From contig CAMHDJ010000010.1 of assembly GCA_946183915.1 (NCBI GenBank), positions 1 through 64,000 of the forward strand: a stretch of 64,000 nucleotides of DNA, given 5' to 3'. Origin of the DNA: an uncultured Bacteroidales bacterium. GTDB lineage: Bacteria; Bacteroidota; Bacteroidia; Bacteroidales; P3. The position numbers and the translations under genes are program-made. The notes below the pieces were generated by a model. It worked only from the letters and a program-made list of their open reading frames with translations. It was not told the DNA's origin and made no database searches. Positions 7,893 to 15,812 of the stretch are shown here, piece after piece (position 1 is the first letter of the stretch; each line of letters starts with the position of its first letter).

Positions 7893-8665
7893 AAACAAGC
7901 CGCATCTTCTTCGTAATAGCATTTCTAATTTCCACCATTGCCTGCAGTTGTGGCTCCTCTGATACGGGTCCTGCTGGTTACTACACCGATGGAAACGGAA
8001 ACGAGGTGATTGTCTATTCCGACAAGACCTGGACTGCACGTCTGACGGAAGAATCTCCTCTGGGTGACATTACATACAACTATACCGGTATTATTGACGA
8101 CAAGAATATGATGGTCATTAAAACAGGAGAGACTCGTAGGGCCATTGGAGACAATATCGTCGAATTTGGAAACTATTTTGGCATCATCGAAGGCGACCAC
8201 ATAAAAGGAGGAATGAGCAACCTTTCCACAATATGGACAAAAGACAAGGAAAAGAGCAAAACAATACCGCAAAAATCGGAGTTCAATACTGCCCAAAGTG
8301 GGTTGCGATACAAATTTACAGAACTGTATGAAAACAACCGACAGGTAAACGCGGGAGATTGTGTTGTGGGGACACTTACTATAACTTTCAATGAAGAGAC
8401 ATTGTACCAGCAACTGAAACCCGATATGATTGCAATCGTGCATGAATCCGACAAAGGTGACTTTGAGGAAGGATTGTTAATGATGCACGTTGGCGACCGT
8501 GCCACATTCGAGGTGGATGCAGATATGCTATGCCAAGCGATGGGACAGGAGAAAATGCCCGCTTCGTATGAAAAAGGAGCAGGGATGAAATTCGTCTATA
8601 CCGTACACATAATGGATGTCATAACTAAAGAAGAAATTGAGAAAGAAAGAGAGGCTGCACGGTAG
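7889..8665 (+). CDS. Lipoprotein with a degenerate FKBP-like domain
   Basis: The 258-aa product has a lipoprotein signal with Cys near residue 19-21 (STIACSCGS). The middle (about 25-120) looks like a beta-rich domain of the type GxYTDGNGNEVIVYSDKTW. The C-terminal half (about 130-250) has the layout of FKBP-type prolyl isomerases: SGLRYKF, NAGDCVVGTLTI, EEGLLMMHVGDRATFEV, and a terminal VYTVHIMDV strand. Several active-site aromatics of FKBP seem to be missing, so isomerase activity is doubtful. It is coupled to the preceding gene and shares its low GC, suggesting joint acquisition. Confidence 0.6.
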   Translation: MKTSRIFFVIAFLISTIACSCGSSDTGPAGYYTDGNGNEVIVYSDKTWTARLTEESPLGDITYNYTGIIDDKNMMVIKTGETRRAIGDNIVEFGNYFGIIEGDHIKGGMSNLSTIWTKDKEKSKTIPQKSEFNTAQSGLRYKFTELYENNRQVNAGDCVVGTLTITFNEETLYQQLKPDMIAIVHESDKGDFEEGLLMMHVGDRATFEVDADMLCQAMGQEKMPASYEKGAGMKFVYTVHIMDVITKEEIEKEREAAR

Positions 8666-8689
8666 TTTTGCATGTTTTTTTATTCTTTT

Positions 8690-8718
8690 GTGGGCGGTAA
8701 TCACTGAATTCCGCCCAC
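8690..8718 (+). terminator. Possible terminator
   Basis: Stem GTGGGCGG/CCGCCCAC after the lipoprotein gene; only a weak T-rich tract (ATTATATTT) follows. Confidence 0.45.
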
Positions 8719-8839
8719 GATTATATTTGGGCATAAGCCGTCGTGGCACGGTGGCATGAGAAACCGAAATGGTTTGGTGTTGAAAAGGTCTTCGATAGGG
8801 TCAACCGGAATTGAAACGGTGCGGAAATGAGTCGTTTTA

Positions 8840-8992
8840 TTCTCCGATTATTTGTAGGGAGAATATTGTAATGGTGCAATATTCTCCCTTTATTTATGCG
8901 GAGAATATTGTTATGGTGCGAGATTCTCCTTTTATTTATAGGGAGAATATTTTGATGGTGAAATATTCTCCGAGTATTTGTAGGGAGAATAT
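8840..8992 (+). repeat. Array of 42-bp hairpin repeats
   Basis: GGAGAATAT starts at 8858, 8900, 8942 and 8984, exactly 42 bp apart, with a partial unit before the first. Full units fold as GGAGAATATTG/CAATATTCTCC (unit 1) and GGAGAATATTT/AAATATTCTCC (unit 3). The paired change at the top of the stem keeps the pairing. The array ends about 40 bp before the promoter of the AraC-like gene. Confidence 0.9.
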
Positions 8993-9031
8993 TTTGGCGA
9001 AAAAAGATTTGGCCGGTCGAGAAAAACTTTG

Positions 9032-9041
9032 TATTTTTGCA
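9032..9041 (+). promoter_or_regulatory. Promoter of the AraC-like gene
   Basis: TATTTTTGCA, giving a leader of roughly 12 nt before 9057. Confidence 0.7.
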
Positions 9042-9056
9042 AAAATTTTGACGATT

Positions 9057-9596
9057 ATGAAGAGACCGAGACAGGACAGATGGTACGGCGACCTGAAACG
9101 GCGTCGGCCGAGGCCGGAGAAGCGGCTGCTGTGCGAGCCGCAGTTCGGGTTGGAGGAGTTGTATAGGATGCCGTTCGCGGAGCGGAGGGAGTTCGACACG
9201 CAGTCGGGCGCGGCGCGGTATTTCCCGATAGAGCGGGAGCCGCAGCGGTCGGGCGTGCGGATGCTGGACGAGCTGCTGGCGTGGCTCGACGCCGGGGCGC
9301 CGGGGACGGTGGCGCAGTTCTGCGAAAAGCGCGGGCTGAGCTACAACGACCTCGGCGGGCTGGTGTTCTGCCTGACGGGGATGAGCGGCGAGGATTTCCG
9401 CCTGACGTACCAGATGCGGATGGCCGACGACCTGATGCGCTACACGCGGATGACGCTGGCGGAGGTGGCGAAGCGGAGCGGCATCGGCTCGCCGCTGAAC
9501 CTCAACCAGTCGTACCGCCGCGAGTACGACCTCACGCCCGGCGAGCGTCGCCGCCAGCTGCGGCAGAAGGGCGACGTGGGGCGCTACCGCTTGTGA
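9057..9596 (+). CDS. AraC-type helix-turn-helix DNA-binding protein
   Basis: The 179-aa protein has a C-terminal AraC-like double helix-turn-helix. First helix-turn-helix region: VAQFCEKRGLSYNDL. Linker helix: FRLTYQMRMADDLMRYT. Second: MTLAEVAKRSGIGSPLNLNQ, followed by DLTPGERRRQLR, the usual AraC ending. The N-terminal 75 residues are Arg-rich and match no ligand-binding cupin, so the sensor is unclear. The frame is open back through the 42-bp repeats, but the promoter at 9032 sets the start at 9057. The hairpin array just upstream is a plausible operator. Confidence 0.75.
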   Translation: MKRPRQDRWYGDLKRRRPRPEKRLLCEPQFGLEELYRMPFAERREFDTQSGAARYFPIEREPQRSGVRMLDELLAWLDAGAPGTVAQFCEKRGLSYNDLGGLVFCLTGMSGEDFRLTYQMRMADDLMRYTRMTLAEVAKRSGIGSPLNLNQSYRREYDLTPGERRRQLRQKGDVGRYRL

Positions 9597-9611
9597 TGCC
9601 GCATGAAAAGG

Positions 9612-9647
9612 CTGCGAGGGGGCATTCGTCAGGATGCCCCCTCGCAG
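9612..9647. terminator. Strong hairpin between converging genes
   Basis: Stem CTGCGAGGGGGCAT/ATGCCCCCTCGCAG with an 8-nt loop. There is no T-run on the plus strand and a short TTTT on the minus side, so it may act mainly as a transcript-end stabiliser. Confidence 0.6.
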
Positions 9648-9671
9648 TGTTGTGGTGTATGCCTTGCAGGC

Positions 9672-11567
9672 TTAAATCATCTGCACCGAGCGCTGGAGGA
9701 ATTTGCTGAGGGCTTCGCCTTTGAGCAGGCCGTTGGCCAGCAGGGCCAGGTCGGTGAGCTGGTGGACGAGGTCTTTCTGTTTCTCGGCGTCGGTCTCGTT
9801 CAGCACGCGGCTGATGAGGGGGTGGTTGATGTTGACGACGAGGTTGTAGCTCTCCGGCAGCTCGCCGTAGAAGCCCATGCCGCCGCCGGAGGTCTGCGCC
9901 ATCTCGCGGTAGCGGCGCATGAACTCGCTCTGCGTCACCTGCATCGGCGCGTCGCTCTCCTCGAGGCTCTCCAGCTGCACGGTGAACTTCTGCTTGTCCA
10001 CCTCGCCCTCGATGATGGGCTGCAGCTTCTCTTTCTCCTCCTTGCTGAGCTTCTCGGGGATGGCGTCGTCGTGGGGGATGAGCTTCTCGACGGTGTCGCT
10101 GTCCACGCGCACGAAGCGGCTCTTCTCGAGCTTCTGCTCCAGCAGGTTGATGAAGTGGCTCTCCAGGGGCGAGTCCATCAGCAGCACGTCGTAGCCTTTG
10201 GCCTTGGCTTTCTCGATGTAGGCGTGCTCCTCCTCGGCGTCGCTGGCGTAGAGGTAGCAGACGGTCTTGTCCTTGTCGGTCTGCAGGGCCTTGATTTTCT
10301 CGCGGTAGCTGTCGAGCGTGTAGTACGTGCCGTCCACACCCTTGAGCAGGTAGAACTTCATGGCGCGCTCGCAGAATTTTTCATCTGTCAGCATACCGTA
10401 CTGGACGAAGATCTTGATGTCGTCCCACTTCTCCTCCAAGGCGCTCTTCTCCTCGCCTTCCTTTTTCTTCGACATCTCCTCCAGCTTGTCGGCCACTTTC
10501 TTGCTGATGTGCTGGGAGATTTTCTTCACGTTGCCGTCGCTCTGCAGGTAGCTGCGGCTGACGTTCAGCGGGATGTCGGGGCTGTCGAGCACGCCGTGCA
10601 GCAGCATCAGGTAGTCCGGCACCACGCCCTCGACCTGGTCGGTGACGAACACTTGGTTGCAGTAGAGCTGTATCTTGTTGCGGTTGGGGTCGATGGTCTT
10701 GCGCACCTTCGGGAAGTAGAGGATGCCCGTCAGGTTGAAGGGGTAGTCCACGTTGAGGTGTATCTGGAACAGCGGCTCCTCGAAGTTCATGGGGAACAAC
10801 TCGTGGTAGAATTTTTTATAATCCTCATCTGTCAGAGACGACGGGCTTTTCTTCCAGGCCGGCTCCGGGTCGTTGATGATGCGGGGCTGCTTCTTCTCCA
10901 CGCGCTTGGGCTTGCCGTCCTTGTCGCACTCCGTCTCGCTGTCCACCCACACGCTCTCCTCGCCGAAGCGGATGGCCACGGGCATGAAGCGGCAGTATTT
11001 CTTCAGCAGCTGCAGCACGGTGCCCTCCTCGAGGAACTCCTTGCAGTCGTCGGCGATGTGCAGCACGATGTCGGTGCCGCGGTCGGTGTGCTTCTTGTCC
11101 TCCTCCATCGTGAACTCCGGATTGCCCTCGCAGCTCCAGTGCTGGGCCGGCTCGTCCTTCCAGCTCTTGGTGAAAATCTCCACCTTGTCGCTGACCATGA
11201 AGGCGCTGTAGAAGCCCAAGCCGAAGTGGCCGATGAGCGGCTCGTGGCTGTCCTTGTACTTCTCCATGAAGTCGGTGACGCCGCTGAAGGCTATCTGGTT
11301 GATGTATTTCTCCACCTCGTCGGCCGTCATGCCGATGCCGCGGTCGCTGACGGTGAGGGTCTTCTTCTTGGGGTCGAGCTTCACGTCGATGGTGAGGTCG
11401 CCCAACTCGCCCTTGAACTCGCCGCGGGTGCTCAGCGTTTTCAGCTTCTGCGTGGCGTCGACGGCGTTGCTGATGAGCTCGCGCAGGAAAATCTCGTGGT
11501 CCGAATACAGGAACTTCTTGATGACCGGAAAGATGTTCTCGGTCTGTACGTTCAATTTGCCTTCCAT
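9672..11567 (-). CDS. htpG: Molecular chaperone HtpG (Hsp90)
   Basis: ATP-driven dimeric chaperone in the cytoplasm. The N-terminal GHKL ATPase shows FLRELISNAVDA, LTVSDRGIGM and IGHFGLGFYSAFMV; the middle domain has the Arg-containing catalytic loop region (GVLDSPDIPLNVSRSYLQ); the C-terminal dimerisation domain is present. Length is 631 aa, as expected. MEGKLNVQTENIFP is the conserved N-terminus. I see no clear TAnnTTTG box directly upstream; instead two inverted repeats at 11632 and 11741 may carry regulation. Confidence 0.97.
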   Translation of the reverse strand: MEGKLNVQTENIFPVIKKFLYSDHEIFLRELISNAVDATQKLKTLSTRGEFKGELGDLTIDVKLDPKKKTLTVSDRGIGMTADEVEKYINQIAFSGVTDFMEKYKDSHEPLIGHFGLGFYSAFMVSDKVEIFTKSWKDEPAQHWSCEGNPEFTMEEDKKHTDRGTDIVLHIADDCKEFLEEGTVLQLLKKYCRFMPVAIRFGEESVWVDSETECDKDGKPKRVEKKQPRIINDPEPAWKKSPSSLTDEDYKKFYHELFPMNFEEPLFQIHLNVDYPFNLTGILYFPKVRKTIDPNRNKIQLYCNQVFVTDQVEGVVPDYLMLLHGVLDSPDIPLNVSRSYLQSDGNVKKISQHISKKVADKLEEMSKKKEGEEKSALEEKWDDIKIFVQYGMLTDEKFCERAMKFYLLKGVDGTYYTLDSYREKIKALQTDKDKTVCYLYASDAEEEHAYIEKAKAKGYDVLLMDSPLESHFINLLEQKLEKSRFVRVDSDTVEKLIPHDDAIPEKLSKEEKEKLQPIIEGEVDKQKFTVQLESLEESDAPMQVTQSEFMRRYREMAQTSGGGMGFYGELPESYNLVVNINHPLISRVLNETDAEKQKDLVHQLTDLALLANGLLKGEALSKFLQRSVQMI

Positions 11568-11631
11568 ATCTGTTGTTGTTTTATTCTACTGCCTTCTCCC
11601 GGCGCAACTACCGTGCCACCACCCCACCCTC

Positions 11632-11755
11632 CTGCCATTTTGTCAGTGTCAAAACCGCGGTTTCTCCGACCGCAGTCGGACCATCCGCGGAGTTGAGTCG
11701 GACATGACGCGGACATGATGCGGAGGTGAGAGGGGGGCATCTGCCATTTTGGCAG
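11632..11755. promoter_or_regulatory. Paired inverted repeats upstream of htpG
   Basis: CTGCCATTTTGTCAG at 11632-11646 and CTGCCATTTTGGCAG at 11741-11755 are near-identical 15-bp dyads (arms CTGCCA/TGGCAG around TTT). Their position upstream of a heat-shock gene suggests an operator; the regulator is unknown to me. Confidence 0.45.
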
Positions 11756-11765
11756 TCGTCTCCCA

Positions 11766-11815
11766 GGCATCATCCAGGCATCATCTAGGCATCATCTAGG
11801 CATCAACTAGGCATG
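11766..11815 (+). repeat. 11-bp phased GCATC array 2 (5 units)
   Basis: GCATC or a variant at 11767, 11778, 11789, 11800 and 11811, all of the GGCATCATCTA type, between divergent htpG and the zinc-ribbon gene. Confidence 0.9.
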
Positions 11816-11874
11816 GAAGCATACATTTTGCTGTTTTTTTTTATCGGACATGGCTCTATATCGCGAATTTTGTG

Positions 11875-11884
11875 TATCTTTGCA
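11875..11884 (+). promoter_or_regulatory. Promoter of the zinc-ribbon gene
   Basis: TATCTTTGCA; the leader to 11955 is about 65 nt and A-rich. Confidence 0.7.
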
Positions 11885-11954
11885 TGACATGAACCGGGGA
11901 CAAATCCCCATAAACAAAAGTAAACAAGACAATTAAGACCAAAAACATACGTCT

Positions 11955-12380
11955 ATGAAGAAGTCATTATGGGTTGCCGTGCTGTTGCTCGCGGGGGTGC
12001 TGTTCAGCGCCTCGGGCGTGGGCAACGCCGGGCTGAAGAACTACCAGTGTCGCAAGTGCGCCCTGCTGGTGCGCTCCGAGAACGTGCCGCCGGCCATGGG
12101 CTGCCGGGCCGACGAGGGCGGCCACCTGTGGCAGGAGCTGGGCCCTGTGGGCGCCATGAACTACCAGTGCATGAAGTGCCGCGTCAACGTGGAGAGCCGC
12201 TGGGAGCCCAACGTGCAGGGCTGCCCGGCCAGCGGCAACCACCAGTGGAACCGCCTGGGCAAGATCGGCCCCGTGAACCACCAGTGCCGCAAGTGCGGAC
12301 TGACGGTGCGCACCGAGGAGACCCCCAACCCCATCGGTTGCCCCAACGGCGGCAACCACCAGTGGTACAAGTCGAAATAA
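11955..12380 (+). CDS. Secreted protein with three zinc-ribbon-like repeats
   Basis: The 141-aa product has a signal peptide (about residues 1-24, ending GNA). Three tandem units begin near residues 30, 70 and 109. Each has C-x2-C-x14-C-x5/6-H, for example QCRKC...GCPNGGNH followed by QW. The Cys/Cys/Cys/His set could bind one zinc per unit. Exported zinc ribbons are uncommon. I do not recognise a named family or a function; metal sensing or binding in the periplasm is only a guess. A LuxR-type regulator gene follows 35 bp downstream on the same strand and may share the transcript. Confidence 0.75.
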   Translation: MKKSLWVAVLLLAGVLFSASGVGNAGLKNYQCRKCALLVRSENVPPAMGCRADEGGHLWQELGPVGAMNYQCMKCRVNVESRWEPNVQGCPASGNHQWNRLGKIGPVNHQCRKCGLTVRTEETPNPIGCPNGGNHQWYKSK

Positions 12381-12415
12381 GCCCATCACCCACCCCCCAA
12401 CACCGCATCGACTCC

Positions 12416-13120
12416 ATGGAAACAAAGAAGGAGGAGGAACTCGTCAGGCATGCAACCCTCGCCACGGCTGCCGCTTTTTCCCGGCTGATCTATCAGCAAG
12501 TCTATATCTCAGACATCCAGACCCAGCGCACCTGGGAAATCCCCAACTGGCAACCCGACAACGTCCTGAAGAGCATCGCGCCGCAGGACTACAAGAAGGT
12601 GATGGACACGGTGGTGGACCGCGAGCGCGACCTCTACCGAGAGATTGTGAGCCAATGCTTCGCTGTAGGCAATGAGTTGGATCTGAGGAAGAACCACACG
12701 GTGGCATTCTCGTTCAGCCTCCACTCGATCGTCGACGGCGAGGAGCAACTGCTCACCCACTTCGTCACGCCGATCAGCTACGACGACAATGGAGTGCTGC
12801 ACTATGTGCTGTCGCTCCGCCAGCCGGCCATCTACCGCGAGCCGGGCAACTTCATCTACATCGCCAACGGCAAATGGATGGAGTACGACTTCGAGAGCCA
12901 CTCGTGGCACCCGCTGTCGTCGGTCAACCTCGACCTAACGCGCAACGAACGCCGCATGCTTATCCTCTCGGCCCGGGGCTATACGCTGGAAGACATCGCC
13001 CAGGCGCTGGAGCGCTCGGTCGACACGGTGAAGCTCTACCGCCGGCGGGTGTTCGAGAAGCTGCGCGTGACCAACATCACCGAGGCCCTCTACGCCGCCA
13101 TGCGCTACCAGCTGTTCTAG
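12416..13120 (+). CDS. LuxR-type (GerE) transcriptional regulator
   Basis: The 234-aa protein has a C-terminal LuxR helix-turn-helix (LTRNERRMLILSARGYTLED, SVDTVKLYRRRVFEKLRVTN). The N-terminal 165 residues look like a PAS-type sensory domain and contain no receiver aspartate motif, so it is probably ligand-sensing rather than phosphorylated. The frame extends upstream inside the zinc-ribbon gene, but METKKEEELVRHA at 12416 is the first sensible start. Its stop overlaps the stop of the converging mgtC gene (13117-13120). Confidence 0.8.
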   Translation: METKKEEELVRHATLATAAAFSRLIYQQVYISDIQTQRTWEIPNWQPDNVLKSIAPQDYKKVMDTVVDRERDLYREIVSQCFAVGNELDLRKNHTVAFSFSLHSIVDGEEQLLTHFVTPISYDDNGVLHYVLSLRQPAIYREPGNFIYIANGKWMEYDFESHSWHPLSSVNLDLTRNERRMLILSARGYTLEDIAQALERSVDTVKLYRRRVFEKLRVTNITEALYAAMRYQLF

Positions 13121-13599
13121 TCCTCGCCCTTGCCGAGTTTCTTTTTTATATATATTTCTATTGATTTAAGGCCCCAGTTGATGCCGATGACCACCGCCAC
13201 GGCGATGAGCGCCTCGCGCCACATGCCGTAGCCGCAGAGGCAACCGACCGCAGCCGAACACCAGATGGTGGCGGCCGACGAGAGGCCGTGGATCGTGACA
13301 CCGTTCTTCATGATGACGCCTGCACCCAGGAAACCGATGCCCGTGACCACCTGGCTGAGCACGCGCAGGTTGTCGTTGTTCACCGGACCTCCGGCCGCCA
13401 TGGCGCGCATGATGACGCTCTCGCTGATGAGGATGAAGATGCAGGCACCGACGGCCACCAGCGAGTTGGTGGTCAGGCCCGCCTGGCGCTGGCGTATTTC
13501 GCGCTGCGCACCGATGATCATGCCGGCCACCAAGGCCGTGGCAAGACGGAAAATGAAGATGTTGAGTGGCATGGCTGTGGGTTGATGATGGGTGATCAT
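13117..13599 (-). CDS. MgtC/SapB family membrane protein
   Basis: The 160-aa protein has four hydrophobic segments and the family motifs MIIGAQREIRQRQAGLTTNSLVAVGA and TGIGFLGAGVIMKNG seen in short pieces (GLTTNSLVAVGA, GFLGAGVIM). MgtC-type proteins modulate the inner-membrane ATP synthase or Mg2+ homeostasis in other bacteria; only the N-terminal membrane domain is present, as in many SapB-like members. The start overlaps the rsmI stop (ATGA); MPLNIF at 13572 is an alternative start. Confidence 0.85.
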   Translation of the reverse strand: MITHHQPTAMPLNIFIFRLATALVAGMIIGAQREIRQRQAGLTTNSLVAVGACIFILISESVIMRAMAAGGPVNNDNLRVLSQVVTGIGFLGAGVIMKNGVTIHGLSSAATIWCSAAVGCLCGYGMWREALIAVAVVIGINWGLKSIEIYIKKKLGKGED

Positions 13600-14267
13600 G
13601 TGGGTTTGCCGGCAAGGACAACGACGATCTCGCCCTTGACCTCCTGCTGCGAGAAATGGGCCAGCACCTCGGCCACGCTGCCGCGGGCCGTCTCGGCGTG
13701 GAGCTTGCTGATCTCACGGCTGACGCTGATCTGGCGCTCCGCTCCCACCACCTCGGCCAGCTGCTCCAGCAGCTTCACCAGCCGGTAGGGGCTTTCGTAG
13801 ATGATCATCGTGCGCTCTTCGTCAGCCAGAGCCTGCAGGGCCGTCTGGCGTCCCTTCTTGTGGGGCAGGAAACCCAGGAAGACAAAGCGGTCGCACGGCA
13901 GGCCGCTGTCGATCAGCGCCGGCACAAAGGCCGTGGCCCCCGGCAGGCATTCCACCTCGATGCCGGCCTTGACGGCCTCGCGCACCAGCAGGAAGCCGGG
14001 GTCGCTGATGCCGGGCGTGCCCGCATCGGTCACCACCGCCATCGTCGCACCCCCCTTCAAGCGCTCCACCAACGAGCCGACAGTCTGGTGCTCGTTGAAG
14101 ATATGGTAGCTCTGAAGCGGGGTCTCGATGCCGTAGTGCTGCAGCAACACCCGCGAGGTGCGCGTGTCTTCGGCCAGGATGAGGTCGACCGAACGGAGCA
14201 CCTCGACGCCACGATAGGTCATGTCGCCGAGGTTCCCCACCGGGGTCGGTACAAGGTATAACTTCAT
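13596..14267 (-). CDS. rsmI: 16S rRNA (cytidine-1402-2'-O)-methyltransferase
   Basis: Tetrapyrrole-methylase-fold enzyme that 2'-O-methylates C1402 in the ribosomal P-site. Family signatures are PTPVGNLGDMTYR at the N-terminus, AEDTRTSRVLLQHYG, and DAGTPGISDPGFLLVREA. The 223-aa length matches the shorter Bacteroidetes form that lacks the C-terminal extension. It overlaps mgtC by four bases. Confidence 0.95.
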   Translation of the reverse strand: MKLYLVPTPVGNLGDMTYRGVEVLRSVDLILAEDTRTSRVLLQHYGIETPLQSYHIFNEHQTVGSLVERLKGGATMAVVTDAGTPGISDPGFLLVREAVKAGIEVECLPGATAFVPALIDSGLPCDRFVFLGFLPHKKGRQTALQALADEERTMIIYESPYRLVKLLEQLAEVVGAERQISVSREISKLHAETARGSVAEVLAHFSQQEVKGEIVVVLAGKPT

Positions 14268-14275
14268 TATATCTT

Positions 14276-14346
14276 AGTGGGTAGTGGGTAGTGGGTAGTG
14301 GGTAGCATTCGTTGTCGTGTGCTACCCACTACACACTATCCACTAA
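14276..14346. repeat. TAGTGGG palindromic repeat, copy 1
   Basis: Left arm of four TAGTGGG heptamers (14276-14306), right arm CTACCCACTACACACTATCC (about 14323-14342). They pair into a long hairpin with a 14-16-nt loop. A relative of this element is inserted in the coding sequence at 63.6 kb. It separates yebC from rsmI. Confidence 0.85.
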
Positions 14347-14356
14347 TAACTCAAAA

Positions 14357-15097
14357 TCACTCCTCCTCGAAGTCGTCGGGGATCTCCATGTCGTGGTAGA
14401 CGTTGGTGACGTCCTCATCCTCTTCGAGGATGCCGATGATCTTCATCACCTTGCGGATGGTCTCCTCGTCGACCTGACGGGTGGTGTTGGGGATGCGCTG
14501 CAGTTCGGCGCTCTCCACCTCGATACCCTTCTCCTCGAGCATCTTCACCATGTTGCCGAAGTCCTCGTAGGCGGTGTAGAGGGTGAGGTAATCGTCGTCG
14601 ACCTCCATCTCCTCGAGGCCGCCGTCGATGAGCTCCATCTCGAGCTCCTCGACATCCATCTCCGGCTTGCGGGGCACCACAAAGACGCCCTTGCGGGTGA
14701 AGAGGAAGGCCAGGCTGCCGTTGGTCTCCAGCGTGCCGCCGTTCTTGTTCATGATGCTCTTGATGTTGGCGACGGTGCGGTTGTTGTTGTCCGAAAGGGC
14801 CTCGATGAAGAGGGCAATACCATGGTTGACATGGCACTCGAAGGTGAGCTCCATCATCTGGGCGGCGTCCTTGTCGTTGGCCTTGTTGATGGTGCGCTGC
14901 AGGGTGTCCTTGGGCATGTTGCAGCCGCGGGCGTTCTGCACGAGCAGGCGCAGGCGGGGGTTGCTGTCGGGATCGGGACCGCCTTCGCGCACGGCGATGG
15001 CGACCTGCTTCAAGATGTTGCTCCACTGTTTCGAGCGCTTGGCATCGGCTGCACCTTTGGCTCTCTTAATCTTTGACCATTTGTTGTGTCCTGACAT
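14357..15097 (-). CDS. YebC/PmpR-family protein (regulator or translation factor)
   Basis: The 246-aa protein begins MSGHNKWSKIKRAKGAADAK, the family signature, and contains NARGCNMPKDTLQRTI and GGTLETNGSLAFLF. Family members act as transcription regulators or help ribosomes through proline-rich stretches. The acidic C-terminal tail (DDFEEE) is normal. It is the last gene of the leftward five-gene unit, 22 bp after trmB. Confidence 0.95.
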   Translation of the reverse strand: MSGHNKWSKIKRAKGAADAKRSKQWSNILKQVAIAVREGGPDPDSNPRLRLLVQNARGCNMPKDTLQRTINKANDKDAAQMMELTFECHVNHGIALFIEALSDNNNRTVANIKSIMNKNGGTLETNGSLAFLFTRKGVFVVPRKPEMDVEELEMELIDGGLEEMEVDDDYLTLYTAYEDFGNMVKMLEEKGIEVESAELQRIPNTTRQVDEETIRKVMKIIGILEEDEDVTNVYHDMEIPDDFEEE

Positions 15098-15119
15098 AAT
15101 GATGACTTTTTATTTGTTA

Positions 15120-15794
15120 TTACTGATTTATTTGTATTGTTTTCCACTGGATGTATGTGATGGGCTTGCCTTCGGCTAGGAAAAGGCGCTCATAGTAGGT
15201 CTGCGTCAGCTTGGCTTCGCCCTCGTAGGCCGAGTGATAGAGGTCGTTGGTGCTGGCCAACACCTCCACATCGCGGTTGGGTAGCACCTCGTTCAGGGTG
15301 TAGTCGTAGAGCTCCTGCGAGTCGGTCTTGAGGTGGAGGGTGCTTTGAGGCGCCAGGATGCGGGCGTAGGTGTCGAGAAAACGGGGCGCTGTGAGGCGCT
15401 TGTTGGGCTTCTTAGGCTGCGGATCGCAGAAGGTGATCCAGACTTCGTCCACCTCACCCGGGGCGAAGAAGCGGTCCACAAGCTCGATACGGGTGCGGAT
15501 GAAGGCCACATTGGGCAGCGGCTCCTCGAGGGCGGTCTTGGCACCACGCCACAGACGGGCCCCCTTGATGTCGATTCCGATGTAGTTTCGGTCGGGGTGA
15601 ATGCGGGCCAAAGCCAGCGTATAGTCGCCCTTGCCGCAGCCCAGCTCGAGGGTGATGGGGTGGTTGTTGCCGAAGTGCTCCGACCAGCGGCCACGCAAGG
15701 CAAACCCCTCCTGCTCCAACTGCTCGAAGCCTACCTGGAAGAGGTTGGGGAACGTCAGGTTCTCAGCGAAACGTTGCAGCTTGTGATGGCCCAT
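15120..15794 (-). CDS. trmB: tRNA (guanine-46-N7)-methyltransferase
   Basis: SAM-dependent enzyme making m7G46 in tRNA. The SAM-binding motif is ELGCGKGDYTLALA, and FCDPQPKKPNKR matches the family catalytic segment (normally F.DPWPK..H.KRR; here Trp is replaced by Gln and the His by Asn, as in other Bacteroidetes). Length is 224 aa. It lies 18 bp after the SPOR-domain gene. Confidence 0.94.
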   Translation of the reverse strand: MGHHKLQRFAENLTFPNLFQVGFEQLEQEGFALRGRWSEHFGNNHPITLELGCGKGDYTLALARIHPDRNYIGIDIKGARLWRGAKTALEEPLPNVAFIRTRIELVDRFFAPGEVDEVWITFCDPQPKKPNKRLTAPRFLDTYARILAPQSTLHLKTDSQELYDYTLNEVLPNRDVEVLASTNDLYHSAYEGEAKLTQTYYERLFLAEGKPITYIQWKTIQINQ

Positions 15795-15812
15795 ACTTCT
15801 ACCGCCGAAAGA

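Noticed and set aside
8811..9056. N-terminal extension of the AraC-like protein through the 42-bp repeats
   Set aside because: The promoter box at 9032 lies downstream of it and the translated repeat (RENIVMV...) is an artefact of a 42-bp unit being a multiple of three.
9603..11696. Long open frames opposite htpG, guaA (673-2064), the T9SS protein (31864-35016) and uvrA
   Set aside because: They mirror the codon pattern of the real genes in GC-rich DNA, translate to low-complexity His/Val/Leu/Gln-rich sequence, and match no family.
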